Shown piece by piece: positions 42,633 through 51,784 of a stretch of 64,000 nt of DNA (position 1 is its first letter; every line of letters begins with the position of its first letter). The DNA comes from Bacteroidota bacterium (lineage in GTDB: Bacteria; Bacteroidota; Bacteroidia; Flavobacteriales_D; Sanyastnellaceae), in the NCBI GenBank assembly GCA_027624855.1, contig JAQBTQ010000007.1, positions 51,331 to 115,330 on the forward strand, given 5' to 3'. The notes beneath the pieces were generated by a model. The model saw only the letters and a program-made list of their open reading frames with translations, was not told the origin of the DNA and searched no databases. Made by a program: the position numbers and the translations under genes.

Positions 42633-43484
42633 TCAAATTTTATCCAAGACATAAGCCAGTTGAACTGCTGGCAGATAGGCGAATGAAGTGAACATCAGCC
42701 GCCGGGCGTACTTGGCATCGAGTGTTCGATGCAATTTCCAAGCTGGAATCAGGAACAACAGTCCAAAAACAATGGCTACAACCAATGCGACATTTCCCAC
42801 CATCGGATTGCCCGTAGGCAAGGCCCATGGCAACAGCGATGCCGGAATACAGAACGCGGTGTACAGCAGGATTTGCCAGGCACTTTCTCGGGTTCGTCCA
42901 GTGCGAAAGGGGAGCATGTGATACCCCGCCTTTTGATAATCGTCGTGGGCGAGCCAAGCGATCGCCCAAAAATGAGGAAACTGCCACATGAATTGAACAG
43001 CGAAAAGCGTTCCAGGTTCAATTCCAAAATCACCCGTAGCCGCAACATATCCGATCATGGGTGGCAGGGCCCCTGGAAAGGCTCCAATGAACACACTGAG
43101 GGTGGATCGGCTCTTGAGGGGTGTGTAGACGAAAGCATAGCTGATCAAAGCGGCCAATCCCAACCAACCACTGAGTGGATTCAACCAAAAAAGGCTTCCT
43201 AAACCCAAAACTGCTGCAATGAGACTGTACGTCCAGGCTTGCCAAGGCGCCATTCGACCTGAGGGCAAAGGCCGTTCGGCCGTACGATCCATCAATCCAT
43301 CCACACGCTGCTCAATGATTTGGTTGAGTCCGTTTGAGGCCCCAGTCAATAAATAGCCCCCAATGGTCAACAGTAAAAAGCTGTTGAGATCGAGTGAATC
43401 GACGGCCATAAACCATCCCAAAATCGCTGACATGACCACGAAAAATCCGAGTCGAACTTTGAATAATGCCGCGATGTCCTTCAT
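42633..43484 (-). CDS. ctaB: Protoheme IX farnesyltransferase
   Basis: A 283-residue polyprenyl transferase that converts heme B to heme O for the oxidase. About nine helices are visible. The prenyl-diphosphate motif is 'NGLNQIIEQRVDGLMDRTAE' and the second is 'YTPLKSRSTLSVFIGAFPGA', with 'WQFPHFWAIAWLAHDDYQ' characteristic of the family. It heads the oxidase accessory cluster. A TAATTTTG -7 box lies 20 bp before its ATG. Confidence 0.95.
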   Translation of the reverse strand: MKDIAALFKVRLGFFVVMSAILGWFMAVDSLDLNSFLLLTIGGYLLTGASNGLNQIIEQRVDGLMDRTAERPLPSGRMAPWQAWTYSLIAAVLGLGSLFWLNPLSGWLGLAALISYAFVYTPLKSRSTLSVFIGAFPGALPPMIGYVAATGDFGIEPGTLFAVQFMWQFPHFWAIAWLAHDDYQKAGYHMLPFRTGRTRESAWQILLYTAFCIPASLLPWALPTGNPMVGNVALVVAIVFGLLFLIPAWKLHRTLDAKYARRLMFTSFAYLPAVQLAYVLDKI

Positions 43485-43503
43485 GAAAGATGGAATTGGG
43501 GGG

Positions 43504-43511
43504 CAAAATTA
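43504..43511 (-). promoter_or_regulatory. TAATTTTG -7 box of ctaB cluster
   Basis: A full TAnnTTTG match on the minus strand, 20 bp before the ctaB ATG. The nearest usable TTG lies about 26 bp upstream, which is long. Confidence 0.45.
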
Positions 43512-43533
43512 CATCCCAAGATGAGATATCACA

Positions 43534-45111
43534 TCACCAATTTCGCTCTTCGAGGACGCGATTGAGCCGAATTCCGCATTCTAAGCGCCACCAATCCTTA
43601 TCTGTTATGGAACCAAGTTCGCGATTGCGCATGGCTCGAATAAAAAATTGCTGGTCATCCAATTTTGGAATTTCATAACCGATATCAAGCCACAACAGTT
43701 GCTGATTGACCACGTCGGTTTGACCCGCTAGGCCATTTCCATCCCACATGAGTCCCACTCCATAATCTGCGGGTCTCGATGCATAGGAAAGCAAGGGGTC
43801 GGAACCAATGCTAAATTCAGGAACATCGTCAAGTTCAACCTGCTCCTCGCGTCCTTGTCTGCGTTGGACGACTCCAAAATGAGCATGCCACGGAGCTCGA
43901 TCCCAACGGATGTGGATTCTGGCTTCTGCGAAATTGCTGCCGGCGGGGTGTGCCAGAGGTTGACGGTTGTGCGTCCAAGCTTGTGCGGGTGCAGTATGGG
44001 CAAAAGTGTAAGGTCGAACCGCACAGACTTCGGCTACGGCGTGCCATTCCTCATTGACGCTGGCCCAACTGGATGATCCAAGTAAAGCCCATTTGTTGGC
44101 CCACCACTGGTCGGGGCTAAAAATTTCACTCACGACGAGCTCGTCAAGTGTGAGTTGTCCGTAGAATCGAACCCTTGATTTGAATAATTCTGGCTCGTAG
44201 GTAAGGGACGCACCCACCATCGCGTTATCCGCGGATCCCAAACTGTACTCTTCGGGTCTAAATGCGATGATGGGCAACGCATACGCGGCTTCAAAGCGGT
44301 GGGTGTAACCTACGTCGCTGCCCAGCCAGGTTACTGCACCAAATAGGCTTCCTATAAGGCTCGAAGTGATTTTGGCATCAACGACATGAGCGGCCAACCA
44401 GCTCGATCTCTTGTTGACATATGCTGCGGGGCTGAGTTGTCCTGACCCGGGAAAGTCGGCAGGACTTCCGACGCTTCGGTGCAGTGTTTTGCCAATGAGA
44501 TGGGTGTATTGAATCCGTTCTGTTTGCAGGTGAATGCGCAAAAAAGGAAGCGGAGCAGCTTGTCGATCTAACCATATCGACCTCCACCCGTTGCCCCAGT
44601 GGTGTCTGCGGCTTCCGGCTTCAAGATGGACCGATGGACTTACCTGATACTGGACGCTTCCTACTGCTCGTAACAAACCGATGTCGGCTTGATTTGGATT
44701 CCATGCCCAACCCATTCCGTTCCATGTTCCCCACTGCCAAGCTTCATTCCAATCATCGACATTGACTCCGGCTACTCGCCAGTGCTCAATCATCCCAGAA
44801 CTTTTCCATTTTCCATGATCCCAATTCCAAGTGCTTCCCAATTGCCATCCTGCGCCTCCGGCCGATGGCCAGCCAAGCCAGAATCCTTGTAGCTGAGCTC
44901 CAGGGCTGTATTGGAGCGTGCCAAATCCGATGAGCTCAAAACCGTTCTCATCATCTTGCGAAATGGAATCGGGTTGTGGCCAGATGCCCGCGGATTTGGG
45001 CGACAACGGGCCTATTTGCCATTGCGGTGATTGGAGTTCTTGGGCTTGGGTGTTAGCGCAAAATGCAGCAATCCAAGCAAGCAGTATGAAATGATGAAAT
45101 TGACGACCCAT
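43534..45111 (-). CDS. Wzi/RemB-like outer-membrane beta-barrel protein
   Basis: A 525-residue exported protein (signal peptide ending 'FCANTQAQ') rich in aromatic beta strands. The middle block 'HHWGNGWRSIWLDRQAAP' followed by 'PFLRIHLQTERIQYTHL' matches the pattern of capsule-assembly Wzi and gliding RemB barrels ('GNGYRSL... PFLRI'). Wzi binds capsule polymer at the outer membrane. It lies 19 bp downstream of a WecA-like gene and close to a second barrel at 46402, pointing to polysaccharide assembly. The exact family is uncertain. Confidence 0.72.
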   Translation of the reverse strand: MGRQFHHFILLAWIAAFCANTQAQELQSPQWQIGPLSPKSAGIWPQPDSISQDDENGFELIGFGTLQYSPGAQLQGFWLGWPSAGGAGWQLGSTWNWDHGKWKSSGMIEHWRVAGVNVDDWNEAWQWGTWNGMGWAWNPNQADIGLLRAVGSVQYQVSPSVHLEAGSRRHHWGNGWRSIWLDRQAAPLPFLRIHLQTERIQYTHLIGKTLHRSVGSPADFPGSGQLSPAAYVNKRSSWLAAHVVDAKITSSLIGSLFGAVTWLGSDVGYTHRFEAAYALPIIAFRPEEYSLGSADNAMVGASLTYEPELFKSRVRFYGQLTLDELVVSEIFSPDQWWANKWALLGSSSWASVNEEWHAVAEVCAVRPYTFAHTAPAQAWTHNRQPLAHPAGSNFAEARIHIRWDRAPWHAHFGVVQRRQGREEQVELDDVPEFSIGSDPLLSYASRPADYGVGLMWDGNGLAGQTDVVNQQLLWLDIGYEIPKLDDQQFFIRAMRNRELGSITDKDWWRLECGIRLNRVLEERNW

Positions 45112-45130
45112 TCCGTCTGGAAAGGTACAA

Positions 45131-46288
45131 TTAAGCGACCGCTGAATCAGCTTTCCTTTTTTTTTGGTCTTTGGCCTCAGCTTCAGCTTCCTTCAAAACC
45201 CGATCCCGTTGCTCAGCCAACTTGTGTTGGCCCCTCGTCGAACGAAGTACTGGCAAAAACCATAAAAACGAGAGGGCGAATAGTCCGATGAACATGCCTT
45301 CCTCACCGAGCTTAGGATAGATGTATGGCTTGGCCCAGGCAATTAGGATAATGGAAACGGAAAAAACGTAAACGAAAATCGACGTTTTCGAATGCTTCCT
45401 ATTTCGCATCATGAGGCGGTGATGCAGGTGATTGCGGTCGGGGTTAAATGGGGAGATGCCACGCGCAGCCCGAAGACAAAACACGCGCAAGGTATCGACA
45501 AGCGGGTAGGCCAAAATACTCATGGCCAAAACCGGTTTTGAGAGCATGCCCCATGCTTCAGGTACCAATTCCTGGGGGGTCTGCATCACTCGTGTGGCGA
45601 GGGCATACGCTATCAAGCCTAACAACAAAGAACCGCAGTCTCCTAAGAAAATTCTTGCTGGGGCAAAGTTGAAAATGAGGAATCCTGCCATCGATCCTGC
45701 AAGGGTGAGGGAGATGATGGATTCAGGCATCTGGCCCGTATTGATGAACCAAATTGCAAAAGCGGTCATCGCGATGATGCTGTACCCTCCAACGAGTCCA
45801 TCGATTCCGTCAATCAAATTCAGTGCATTCACAATGACGATGTAAACGAAAATCGAGAAAATCATGGAGAATGGTATCGGCAATGTCTCAATGCCAAAAA
45901 GGCCGCCAAATGATTCAATCCGATAATCCCCAATTGAAACGAGCAACAATCCCACTCCCAAGTGAACTATCAGCTTTTTCGCTGCGGATAAACCGATGAT
46001 GTCATCTTTCAGTCCCATGAAGAAAATTAGGACCGAACAAGCCGCGAGGATGGCACCTGCCGACATGGCTTTGGCATCAATCGCATCTCCAAGCGACGAC
46101 CAAAAGAAAACATTGAACATGAGTGTAATGAAAATCATCACGCCACCGATGGTAGGGACACTTCGGTGGTGAATCTTCCTCGGATCCTCAGGTTCATCAA
46201 CCAATCGCTTTAGTTTGGCGACCTTGATGAGGGTCGGCATGCCAAAAAGCACGATAAAAAAGGCTGATATTGCGACTAAGAATAACAT
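45131..46288 (-). CDS. WecA/TagO-like undecaprenyl-phosphate sugar-1-phosphate transferase
   Basis: A 385-residue polytopic enzyme of the MraY/WecA superfamily. It carries 'RKIHHRSVPTIGG', 'FMGLKDDIIGL' (Asp pair), 'NALNLIDGIDGLVGG', 'IFLGDCGSLLLG' and the WecA-type 'DRNHLHHRLM'. These enzymes load GlcNAc-1-P or a related sugar onto undecaprenyl phosphate, the first step of surface polysaccharide. The charged tail 'EAEAEAKDQKKRKAD' is an extra cytoplasmic end. It sits between two Wzi/RemB-like barrels. Confidence 0.93.
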   Translation of the reverse strand: MLFLVAISAFFIVLFGMPTLIKVAKLKRLVDEPEDPRKIHHRSVPTIGGVMIFITLMFNVFFWSSLGDAIDAKAMSAGAILAACSVLIFFMGLKDDIIGLSAAKKLIVHLGVGLLLVSIGDYRIESFGGLFGIETLPIPFSMIFSIFVYIVIVNALNLIDGIDGLVGGYSIIAMTAFAIWFINTGQMPESIISLTLAGSMAGFLIFNFAPARIFLGDCGSLLLGLIAYALATRVMQTPQELVPEAWGMLSKPVLAMSILAYPLVDTLRVFCLRAARGISPFNPDRNHLHHRLMMRNRKHSKTSIFVYVFSVSIILIAWAKPYIYPKLGEEGMFIGLFALSFLWFLPVLRSTRGQHKLAEQRDRVLKEAEAEAKDQKKRKADSAVA

Positions 46289-46348
46289 TTCCTCGCTAAA
46301 CTAATAAAAAAGCTGATAAAAAAACAGTAATAAGAAATATAATGTGAC

Positions 46349-46387
46349 GCACCGACTGTGGATAAGTCCACAATTGGCTTACGGTGC
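46349..46387. other. Composite hairpin holding a DnaA-box sequence
   Basis: Outer arms GCACCG (46349-46354) and CGGTGC (46382-46387) enclose an inner hairpin TGTGGA-TAAG-TCCACA (46357-46372). TGTGGATAA is the reverse of a perfect DnaA box TTATCCACA. An A-rich stretch (46300-46345) lies beside it. No T-run follows, so it is not a classical terminator. It occupies the 113-bp gap between the RemB-like and WecA-like genes. Confidence 0.5.
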
Positions 46388-46401
46388 TTTTCATCTTTGG
46401 G

Positions 46402-47874
46402 TTACTTCCAGGAAAGGATTCCTGCTCTGACTCCAAGCGTCAGTTGCTGATAATTCAAGATGGGATTTGATGAATTCACTCGTCCCCATCCTAGTGCGAT
46501 ACTCAGGGGCCAAACGGGCTGCACGAGGAATTCGACTTGAGCGGTCGCGATTTCGCCGATGTTATTCCATTCTTTTAAGGCGCTGAATTGCCAACGATGC
46601 AAACTGGCCTGACCATTCAGTCTGAAGCTATTGTTCCAAAGACTTTGTGTCGATATGCCAGCATTCTCATGCACCGATTGAAGCGGACCTGCATTCGAAA
46701 TACCCAGATAACCCCAACAGTCTCTGCAATGTGCATCGCTTCGATTGACGAATTCTGACTGAAGGGAAATGGATCGCCAGTTAAGCCTCGTTCCCAACAC
46801 GGTAGTCAATGGAATGAAAACTTGAGACTCCCGTCCTGGTATGAATCGTTCTTTGGTTCCCACGTCAAATGACTGTTGCGCATATGCAATCCAATTTGCT
46901 CGCTGTGTCAATGAATGATGAAATTGGACCTCCATGCCCGTGGTATGCCGATGTGGTTGGTATGTTTCGCCCGGTAACATGCCTAATGCTTCCCATCCTT
47001 CCGGGACCTCCAATGGTGTGGTCTCCCAACTAAATTGATAAACCCCTTGAACCACCCAGTGCTTTCCAATGAATTGTTGATGGGTCAAAAAAACGGCGCG
47101 GGTTCGCTCCAAAAGCGATTCAGCGGTCTCGCCCAAGGGACCCCGACGCGTGGACATCCAGCGTGTGGTCCAGCCCGTAGTCCGGTGGTTTTTTCCTACA
47201 AAGGAGGCGCGGGCATAGGGCGAAGGAACAGCCTGCTGAGATAAAAATGCACTCGAACGTCCCGCTCCGATGTGCAAGGCATCAATGCCGACATCCCATT
47301 CCCAAGCACCCGAAATCCAACCCATCCATCCCCTCGTTTGAGCTACGTCGAAGTACGCGTCTTCTATGGTATTGTGACCATTGTCCTTGCCCAGTTTTGA
47401 CCGGCCCCATCCAGGAATTCGATTTTGTTCAGCCCAATATCCCAGCAGGGGTTCCGCAATTCCTTGACGCTCTAATAATTCTCCTCCGAGGTGCCATCGC
47501 TCATCAATGATGGCTCGAAATCGAGCCCCGCGAATGTTATCCCAAATGGAACTGCGCGCTATGGGGTCTCCATCAGATGCTGGCATGAGCTGTCCTACGA
47601 AGGCCTCAACGACCGGATCCACCACAATGGCATTCGATTTTGGATCGTCGTCAGAAAAGTCCAATAAATGTTGACGCATCACGCGTTGTCGCCAGAGCGG
47701 TTCTTCAGAGTGAGGTACAATGTCGACACGCAGCGCGGGGACATGACCCGTGCTATCTCGATCGTGTAAATCAGTTCTTGATAGGTTTGAGGAATGTAGG
47801 CTCAATTGAGATTGCCCGGAGGTCATCAACGATGCGCTGATACAACACAGTAGATAGCTCCAGCGAACAATCAT
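46402..47874 (-). CDS. RemB/Wzi-like outer-membrane beta-barrel protein
   Basis: A 490-residue exported barrel ('[14 protein letters not shown]' signal). It shows the RemB-type order: '[20 protein letters not shown]', a mid block '[12 protein letters not shown]', then '[14 protein letters not shown]', '[20 protein letters not shown]' and 'PYARASFV', followed by many aromatic strands. RemB is a surface-associated motility protein in Flavobacterium; Wzi relatives hold capsule. The ATG overlaps the fcl stop by 4 bp. Its closeness to fcl and the WecA-like gene favours a role in surface glycan. Moderate certainty on family. Confidence 0.7.
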   Translation of the reverse strand: MIVRWSYLLCCISASLMTSGQSQLSLHSSNLSRTDLHDRDSTGHVPALRVDIVPHSEEPLWRQRVMRQHLLDFSDDDPKSNAIVVDPVVEAFVGQLMPASDGDPIARSSIWDNIRGARFRAIIDERWHLGGELLERQGIAEPLLGYWAEQNRIPGWGRSKLGKDNGHNTIEDAYFDVAQTRGWMGWISGAWEWDVGIDALHIGAGRSSAFLSQQAVPSPYARASFVGKNHRTTGWTTRWMSTRRGPLGETAESLLERTRAVFLTHQQFIGKHWVVQGVYQFSWETTPLEVPEGWEALGMLPGETYQPHRHTTGMEVQFHHSLTQRANWIAYAQQSFDVGTKERFIPGRESQVFIPLTTVLGTRLNWRSISLQSEFVNRSDAHCRDCWGYLGISNAGPLQSVHENAGISTQSLWNNSFRLNGQASLHRWQFSALKEWNNIGEIATAQVEFLVQPVWPLSIALGWGRVNSSNPILNYQQLTLGVRAGILSWK

Positions 47875-48815
47875 TCAAACTCACCTTTTACTGCTGCGTA
47901 TACTGACTCAATGCCCTGCCTTAATGGGATTTCGGCCTTCCATCCCAATCCATGCACGCGACTTACATCCATTAGTTTACGGGGAGTGCCATCTGGTTTA
48001 CTGGTGTCCCAACTTAATTGGCCTTGGTATCCAACGATTTCGCAAATCATTTCCGCCAACTCTTTGATGCTCAAGTCTTGCCCCGTTCCAATATTGACCC
48101 ACGGCGCTTCATTGTACGTTTCCATCAAATGGGTGCAGGCGCGCGCTAAATCATCAACATGAAGGAACTCTCGTTTCGGAGATCCCGTGCCCCACAATTG
48201 CACCTCATTGGCATCTGTCTCTTTTGCGACATGGATTTTTCGAATCAATGCCGGCAGAACATGGCTGGTTTCCAAATCGTAATTGTCTCCAGGCCCGTAC
48301 AGATTGGTGGGCATTGCGCTGATGAAGTTGGCGCCGTATTGGTGCCGATAAGTCTCACACAATTTGATGCCTGCAATTTTTGCGATGGCATAAGGTTCAT
48401 TGGTCGGTTCCAAAGGGCCAGTCAAAAGCGCGTCTTCCACCAATGGCTGGGCAGCCATTTTTGGATAGATGCAAGAGGAACCCAAGAATAATAACTTGGA
48501 CGTTTGATGTCGCCAAGCTGCATGAATCACGTTGGCTTCCATCATCAGGTTTTCGTAGAGAAACTGTGCCCGGAAAGTGTTATTGGCATGAATCCCGCCG
48601 ACTTTGGCTGCAGCCAAATAAACTTGTTCGGGTTTTTCTCGGTCGAAAAAATCCAAAACTTCGGATTGATTCGTCAAGTCCAATTCATCACGAGTGCGTG
48701 TAATGATGTTGCTAAACCCTTGAGATTTCAGTCTTCGAACGATCGCAGAGCCGACCATTCCGCGATGCCCAGCGACGAAAATCTTTGTTTCTAAATCCAA
48801 AGGGTTTTGACTCAT
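47871..48815 (-). CDS. fcl: GDP-L-fucose synthase
   Basis: A 314-residue short-chain enzyme converting GDP-4-keto-6-deoxy-mannose to GDP-L-fucose by epimerisation and NADPH reduction. It has '[19 protein letters not shown]', '[12 protein letters not shown]', the catalytic '[14 protein letters not shown]' (Ser, Cys), '[16 protein letters not shown]' (Tyr, Lys) and '[13 protein letters not shown]'. It completes the pathway started by gmd at 26932 and supplies fucose for the surface polysaccharide genes beside it. Confidence 0.96.
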   Translation of the reverse strand: MSQNPLDLETKIFVAGHRGMVGSAIVRRLKSQGFSNIITRTRDELDLTNQSEVLDFFDREKPEQVYLAAAKVGGIHANNTFRAQFLYENLMMEANVIHAAWRHQTSKLLFLGSSCIYPKMAAQPLVEDALLTGPLEPTNEPYAIAKIAGIKLCETYRHQYGANFISAMPTNLYGPGDNYDLETSHVLPALIRKIHVAKETDANEVQLWGTGSPKREFLHVDDLARACTHLMETYNEAPWVNIGTGQDLSIKELAEMICEIVGYQGQLSWDTSKPDGTPRKLMDVSRVHGLGWKAEIPLRQGIESVYAAVKGEFE

Positions 48816-48838
48816 GACCTAAAGTTAAGTCGTAAAAT

Positions 48839-49699
48839 TTAGCGGGATTGCATTTCTCGAATTCCATCACCAATGAATGTAAATGCCAAGACGACGGAAA
48901 TGATGAGCAATCCTGGAATGATGGCCAGCCATGCGTGACGTCCAGTTATCAGGTGGTAATGTTCCTGGATGACATTGCCCCAACTCGGTGTGGGAATTTG
49001 AGCACCGTACCCTAAAAAGCTCAATCCAGATTCGATCAGGATTGCAGAAGCGAAGTTGGCTGCTGCGATGACCACGATGGGTCCCAAGGCGTTCGGTAGC
49101 ATGTGGCGAAACATGATTCTCGCGTCCGAAAAGCCCATGCCTTCAGCTGCCTGGATGTATTCCATTTCGCGTAGGGACAGAAATTGTCCACGAACAATCC
49201 GTGCGACGTCCACCCACATGGTCAGGCCGATTGCCAGAAAAACTTGCCATAGTCCTTTGCCAAAGGCCATGGTGATGGCCAGAACCATGAGCAACGTAGG
49301 CAAAGTCCAAACCACTTGAATCCACCAGCTGATTACCGCATCAACCCAGCCACCCCGGTAACCTGCCCAGGCGCCGAGCATTATTCCAATGAACAATGCA
49401 ATCAACACGGAAGTGAATCCAACACCCAAACTGATGGCTGATCCGGCCATTAGTCGACTGAGTACATCACGGCCATATCGGTCGGTACCCAGCCAATGAA
49501 TTGATTGAACGCCCGACGCGTCGGTCCAGTTCGCCCCTGGACTCAGCAATGCGCGTTCCAGGTTTTGCGCGTTGGCATGTTGGCTTGGGTCGGGTCGAAT
49601 GGAGCTGCCCAACAAGGCAACGATGATGAGCACGGCAATCCAAATGCTCCCAATCAATGCCGGAGTGTGTTTAGCAAATTCACGAAAGGTTCTGACCAT
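48839..49699 (-). CDS. DppC/OppC-type ABC transporter permease
   Basis: A 286-residue inner-membrane permease: N-terminal helix 'ALIGSIWIAVLIIVALLG', then 'HWLGTDRYGRDVLSRLMAG', the EAA loop 'EYIQAAEGMGFSDARIMFRHM' (seen in part as 'AAEGMGFSDARIMFRHMLPN') and 'LIESGLSFLGYGAQIPTPSWG'. DppC-type subunits import peptides or nickel with a DppB partner, ATPases and a binding protein; none of these is nearby. ATG 49699 is preferred over an upstream GTG at 49783 that lies inside the GT2 gene. Confidence 0.9.
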   Translation of the reverse strand: MVRTFREFAKHTPALIGSIWIAVLIIVALLGSSIRPDPSQHANAQNLERALLSPGANWTDASGVQSIHWLGTDRYGRDVLSRLMAGSAISLGVGFTSVLIALFIGIMLGAWAGYRGGWVDAVISWWIQVVWTLPTLLMVLAITMAFGKGLWQVFLAIGLTMWVDVARIVRGQFLSLREMEYIQAAEGMGFSDARIMFRHMLPNALGPIVVIAAANFASAILIESGLSFLGYGAQIPTPSWGNVIQEHYHLITGRHAWLAIIPGLLIISVVLAFTFIGDGIREMQSR

Positions 49700-49722
49700 G
49701 AAGAGCAATCGAGCAGGTGAAG

Positions 49723-50829
49723 TTAAATCCGTCGTCCTTTCCACTGGACTTGTCCCCTGAAAAGTTCCCACCAAGCTCCCCACACCATTAAGCCGTATCG
49801 CAATGAAAATAAAACGTAGTCAACCATCTGAACTGGTACACCTTGCAGCCGCTGGGCGCTTCGAATGAGCAAACCATCGAGTACCGATTTTAGGATGAAA
49901 AAAGTCCCTAAAAGGATGGCCCAATCAAGTTGCCACGTCAGCACACTTTCAAAGGCCATGATTGGAAGTAGCACATGGATGGCCGCTATTCGCAAGGCTA
50001 CAATGCGTGTTTGTGCATCTTGACCTTGTGTTTTTGATGCCCAACGTGCTCTTTGTTGCCACAATTGTTTCCAAGAATTGGCAGGATGGGTATCGACAAA
50101 GGCCGATGATTCGGGACACCAAGCAATGACTTTACCCTCATTTTTTAATGCGCATAGCGCAAAACCATCATCTCCTGATGCAATCTCCTCATGAAGTGAT
50201 TGATGCGGATAATCCTGTGTGGAATAGAGGCTGTTGGCACCACTTCCCATGGCCAATTTTCCAAGAGCTACATCACCCGATATCCAAACCATCATGGCTC
50301 CAAATTCCTGTGATTGAAATCGTTCCCAACCCGAGGCAGTGTCGGCTTTGATCCGTACCAAACCCAGGACGGCGGAAGCTCTTTTGCTAATTGCTACCTG
50401 TAACATGGAATGCGCCCAATCCGGCCCAAGACGGGTGTCGGCATCTAATGTCGCCATCCAAGGCGTCTTGACCCGATGATGGCCAGCGATTAAAGCAGCT
50501 TTTTTGCCTTTTCCCGGACTTTGAATGACTTCAACCCCCAATGCTTCTGCTCCGGCTCTCGTATCGTCGTTGCTATCATCATCAATCACCAAGATTCGAA
50601 CCGATGTGGTTTGATTTTGGAGATCTTCGAGCAGGAGGGGCAGGTTCGCTGCCTCGTCGCGGCATGGAATAAGCACGGTCAATTCAGGGCATTGAATGGG
50701 CTCCACATCAGGAATCGAGAGAGCCGCTTTTTGAGCCCTGACGCGGCATTTGAAGATGAAAACACCGTAATCCAGCAGCACAAGGCCCGCAATGGTCCCC
50801 AATGCCAAAATCCCCCATGCTTCAATCAT
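49723..50829 (-). CDS. Membrane-anchored family 2 glycosyltransferase
   Basis: A 368-residue processive-type GT2. An N-terminal helix ('ILALGTIAGLVLLDYGVFIF') is followed by 'LTVLIPCRDEAANLPLLLEDL' (seen as 'LIPCRDEAANLPLLL'), 'ILVIDDDSNDDT', 'WMATLDADTRLGPDW' (DxD), the acceptor motif near 'EEIASGDDGFALC', and 'QQRARWASKTQGQ', which is the QxxRW-type motif; C-terminal helices follow. It probably makes a lipid-linked or membrane glycan. The start ATG overlaps the stop of the flippase-like gene by 8 bp, so the two likely work together. Confidence 0.9.
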   Translation of the reverse strand: MIEAWGILALGTIAGLVLLDYGVFIFKCRVRAQKAALSIPDVEPIQCPELTVLIPCRDEAANLPLLLEDLQNQTTSVRILVIDDDSNDDTRAGAEALGVEVIQSPGKGKKAALIAGHHRVKTPWMATLDADTRLGPDWAHSMLQVAISKRASAVLGLVRIKADTASGWERFQSQEFGAMMVWISGDVALGKLAMGSGANSLYSTQDYPHQSLHEEIASGDDGFALCALKNEGKVIAWCPESSAFVDTHPANSWKQLWQQRARWASKTQGQDAQTRIVALRIAAIHVLLPIMAFESVLTWQLDWAILLGTFFILKSVLDGLLIRSAQRLQGVPVQMVDYVLFSLRYGLMVWGAWWELFRGQVQWKGRRI

Positions 50830-51760
50830 CACGATGCATGAGTTGAATGACTCCTCCAGCCAAAGCGGGAACGCATAAGTTGATGAGCCAAATGAAAAAA
50901 GTAGCGGTGATGAGGTGGGGCAACAAGAGGTCATCGGGCTGAATCCAAGCAACCATCAATGCCTCTCGGATTCCTAATTCGGCCAGTGCAGCGCTTGGAA
51001 TCAACATGTTTCCAAGGTACACCAATGGAATTGCTGCCAGCAAAGGACCAGTGGATTCCATGCCCCAAGCTTTCAACGCCAAAAAAAACTGAAGAGTAAA
51101 TACGATGTAGCGCAATCCACTCCAAGCAATTTGCTTGATGCGCTGCTCAGACGAAAGCGGTTCACCCAGTTCGGCAAACCAGCGTTGGAAAATTCGAAAT
51201 CTCTGAACCGTGATTAACCTGGGCAATGCCCACCATCCAATGGTTAAAAGCATCCCGAAGATTCCAACGGGAATGAAGAGGGGTTTATCAAGGGAATGCC
51301 CCCATGTCCATTGGGGCTTGAAGCACAAGATGAAGAAGGCCAGCATCCCAAAGGTGAGGGTCCAAAGTGATTGCGCCCACGCGCCATAAGCCCACGCTCG
51401 AGCTCCAGCTTTCTGTTCGCTTTTTGGCAATAAGGTCACGCGCGCAATGGCGTCTCCCGTGCGGTTAGGCGTGATCATTCCGAACATCGATCCCACCAAA
51501 ACCTCGCGGATGCTTTCGCGCCATGGCTTCATGTTTCCTCCCGTCAGCGCATGCCATTTGAGCACTTCGATGCCCACGTTGACCGGCATGCCGACAATCA
51601 CAAATGCCATCAAAACGGGGTGACTGGGATGAAGCAGGACATCCAACCACACCGAGCCTCGCCAGATCTCATGCTGCGAAATGGCCCAAAAAACATAAGC
51701 GAGAGCGGCTGAGGTAATCAGCCACCGCATGATGCTTCGAATCTTGGGTGAAAAACGCAT
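50822..51760 (-). CDS. Flippase-like membrane protein (LPG-synthase TM domain family)
   Basis: A 312-residue protein with about eight helices: '[16 protein letters not shown]', '[20 protein letters not shown]', '[20 protein letters not shown]', '[13 protein letters not shown]', '[25 protein letters not shown]' (seen as '[18 protein letters not shown]'). The 'TPNRTGD' and 'AELGIREA' motifs are typical of the lysylphosphatidylglycerol-synthase membrane family, several of which move lipid-linked substrates. It is paired with a GT2. ATG 51760 is chosen; a longer frame lacks support and would run into ruvC. Divergent from ruvC with starts 25 bp apart. Confidence 0.87.
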   Translation of the reverse strand: MRFSPKIRSIMRWLITSAALAYVFWAISQHEIWRGSVWLDVLLHPSHPVLMAFVIVGMPVNVGIEVLKWHALTGGNMKPWRESIREVLVGSMFGMITPNRTGDAIARVTLLPKSEQKAGARAWAYGAWAQSLWTLTFGMLAFFILCFKPQWTWGHSLDKPLFIPVGIFGMLLTIGWWALPRLITVQRFRIFQRWFAELGEPLSSEQRIKQIAWSGLRYIVFTLQFFLALKAWGMESTGPLLAAIPLVYLGNMLIPSAALAELGIREALMVAWIQPDDLLLPHLITATFFIWLINLCVPALAGGVIQLMHRDD

Positions 51761-51777
51761 TTCCAAATGTACCTTCG
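51744..51777 (+). promoter_or_regulatory. ruvC promoter candidate (TTG-N23-TACCTTCG)
   Basis: TTG at 51744-51746 and TACCTTCG at 51770-51777 lie inside the start of the divergent flippase-like gene. The -7 variant ends 7 bp before ATG 51785, so transcription would begin at the start codon. Confidence 0.4.
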
Positions 51778-51784
51778 TGAGACC

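Noticed and set aside
46289..46401. Replication origin
   Set aside because: Only one perfect DnaA box, no dnaA/dnaN nearby and no strand-switch of genes at the site.
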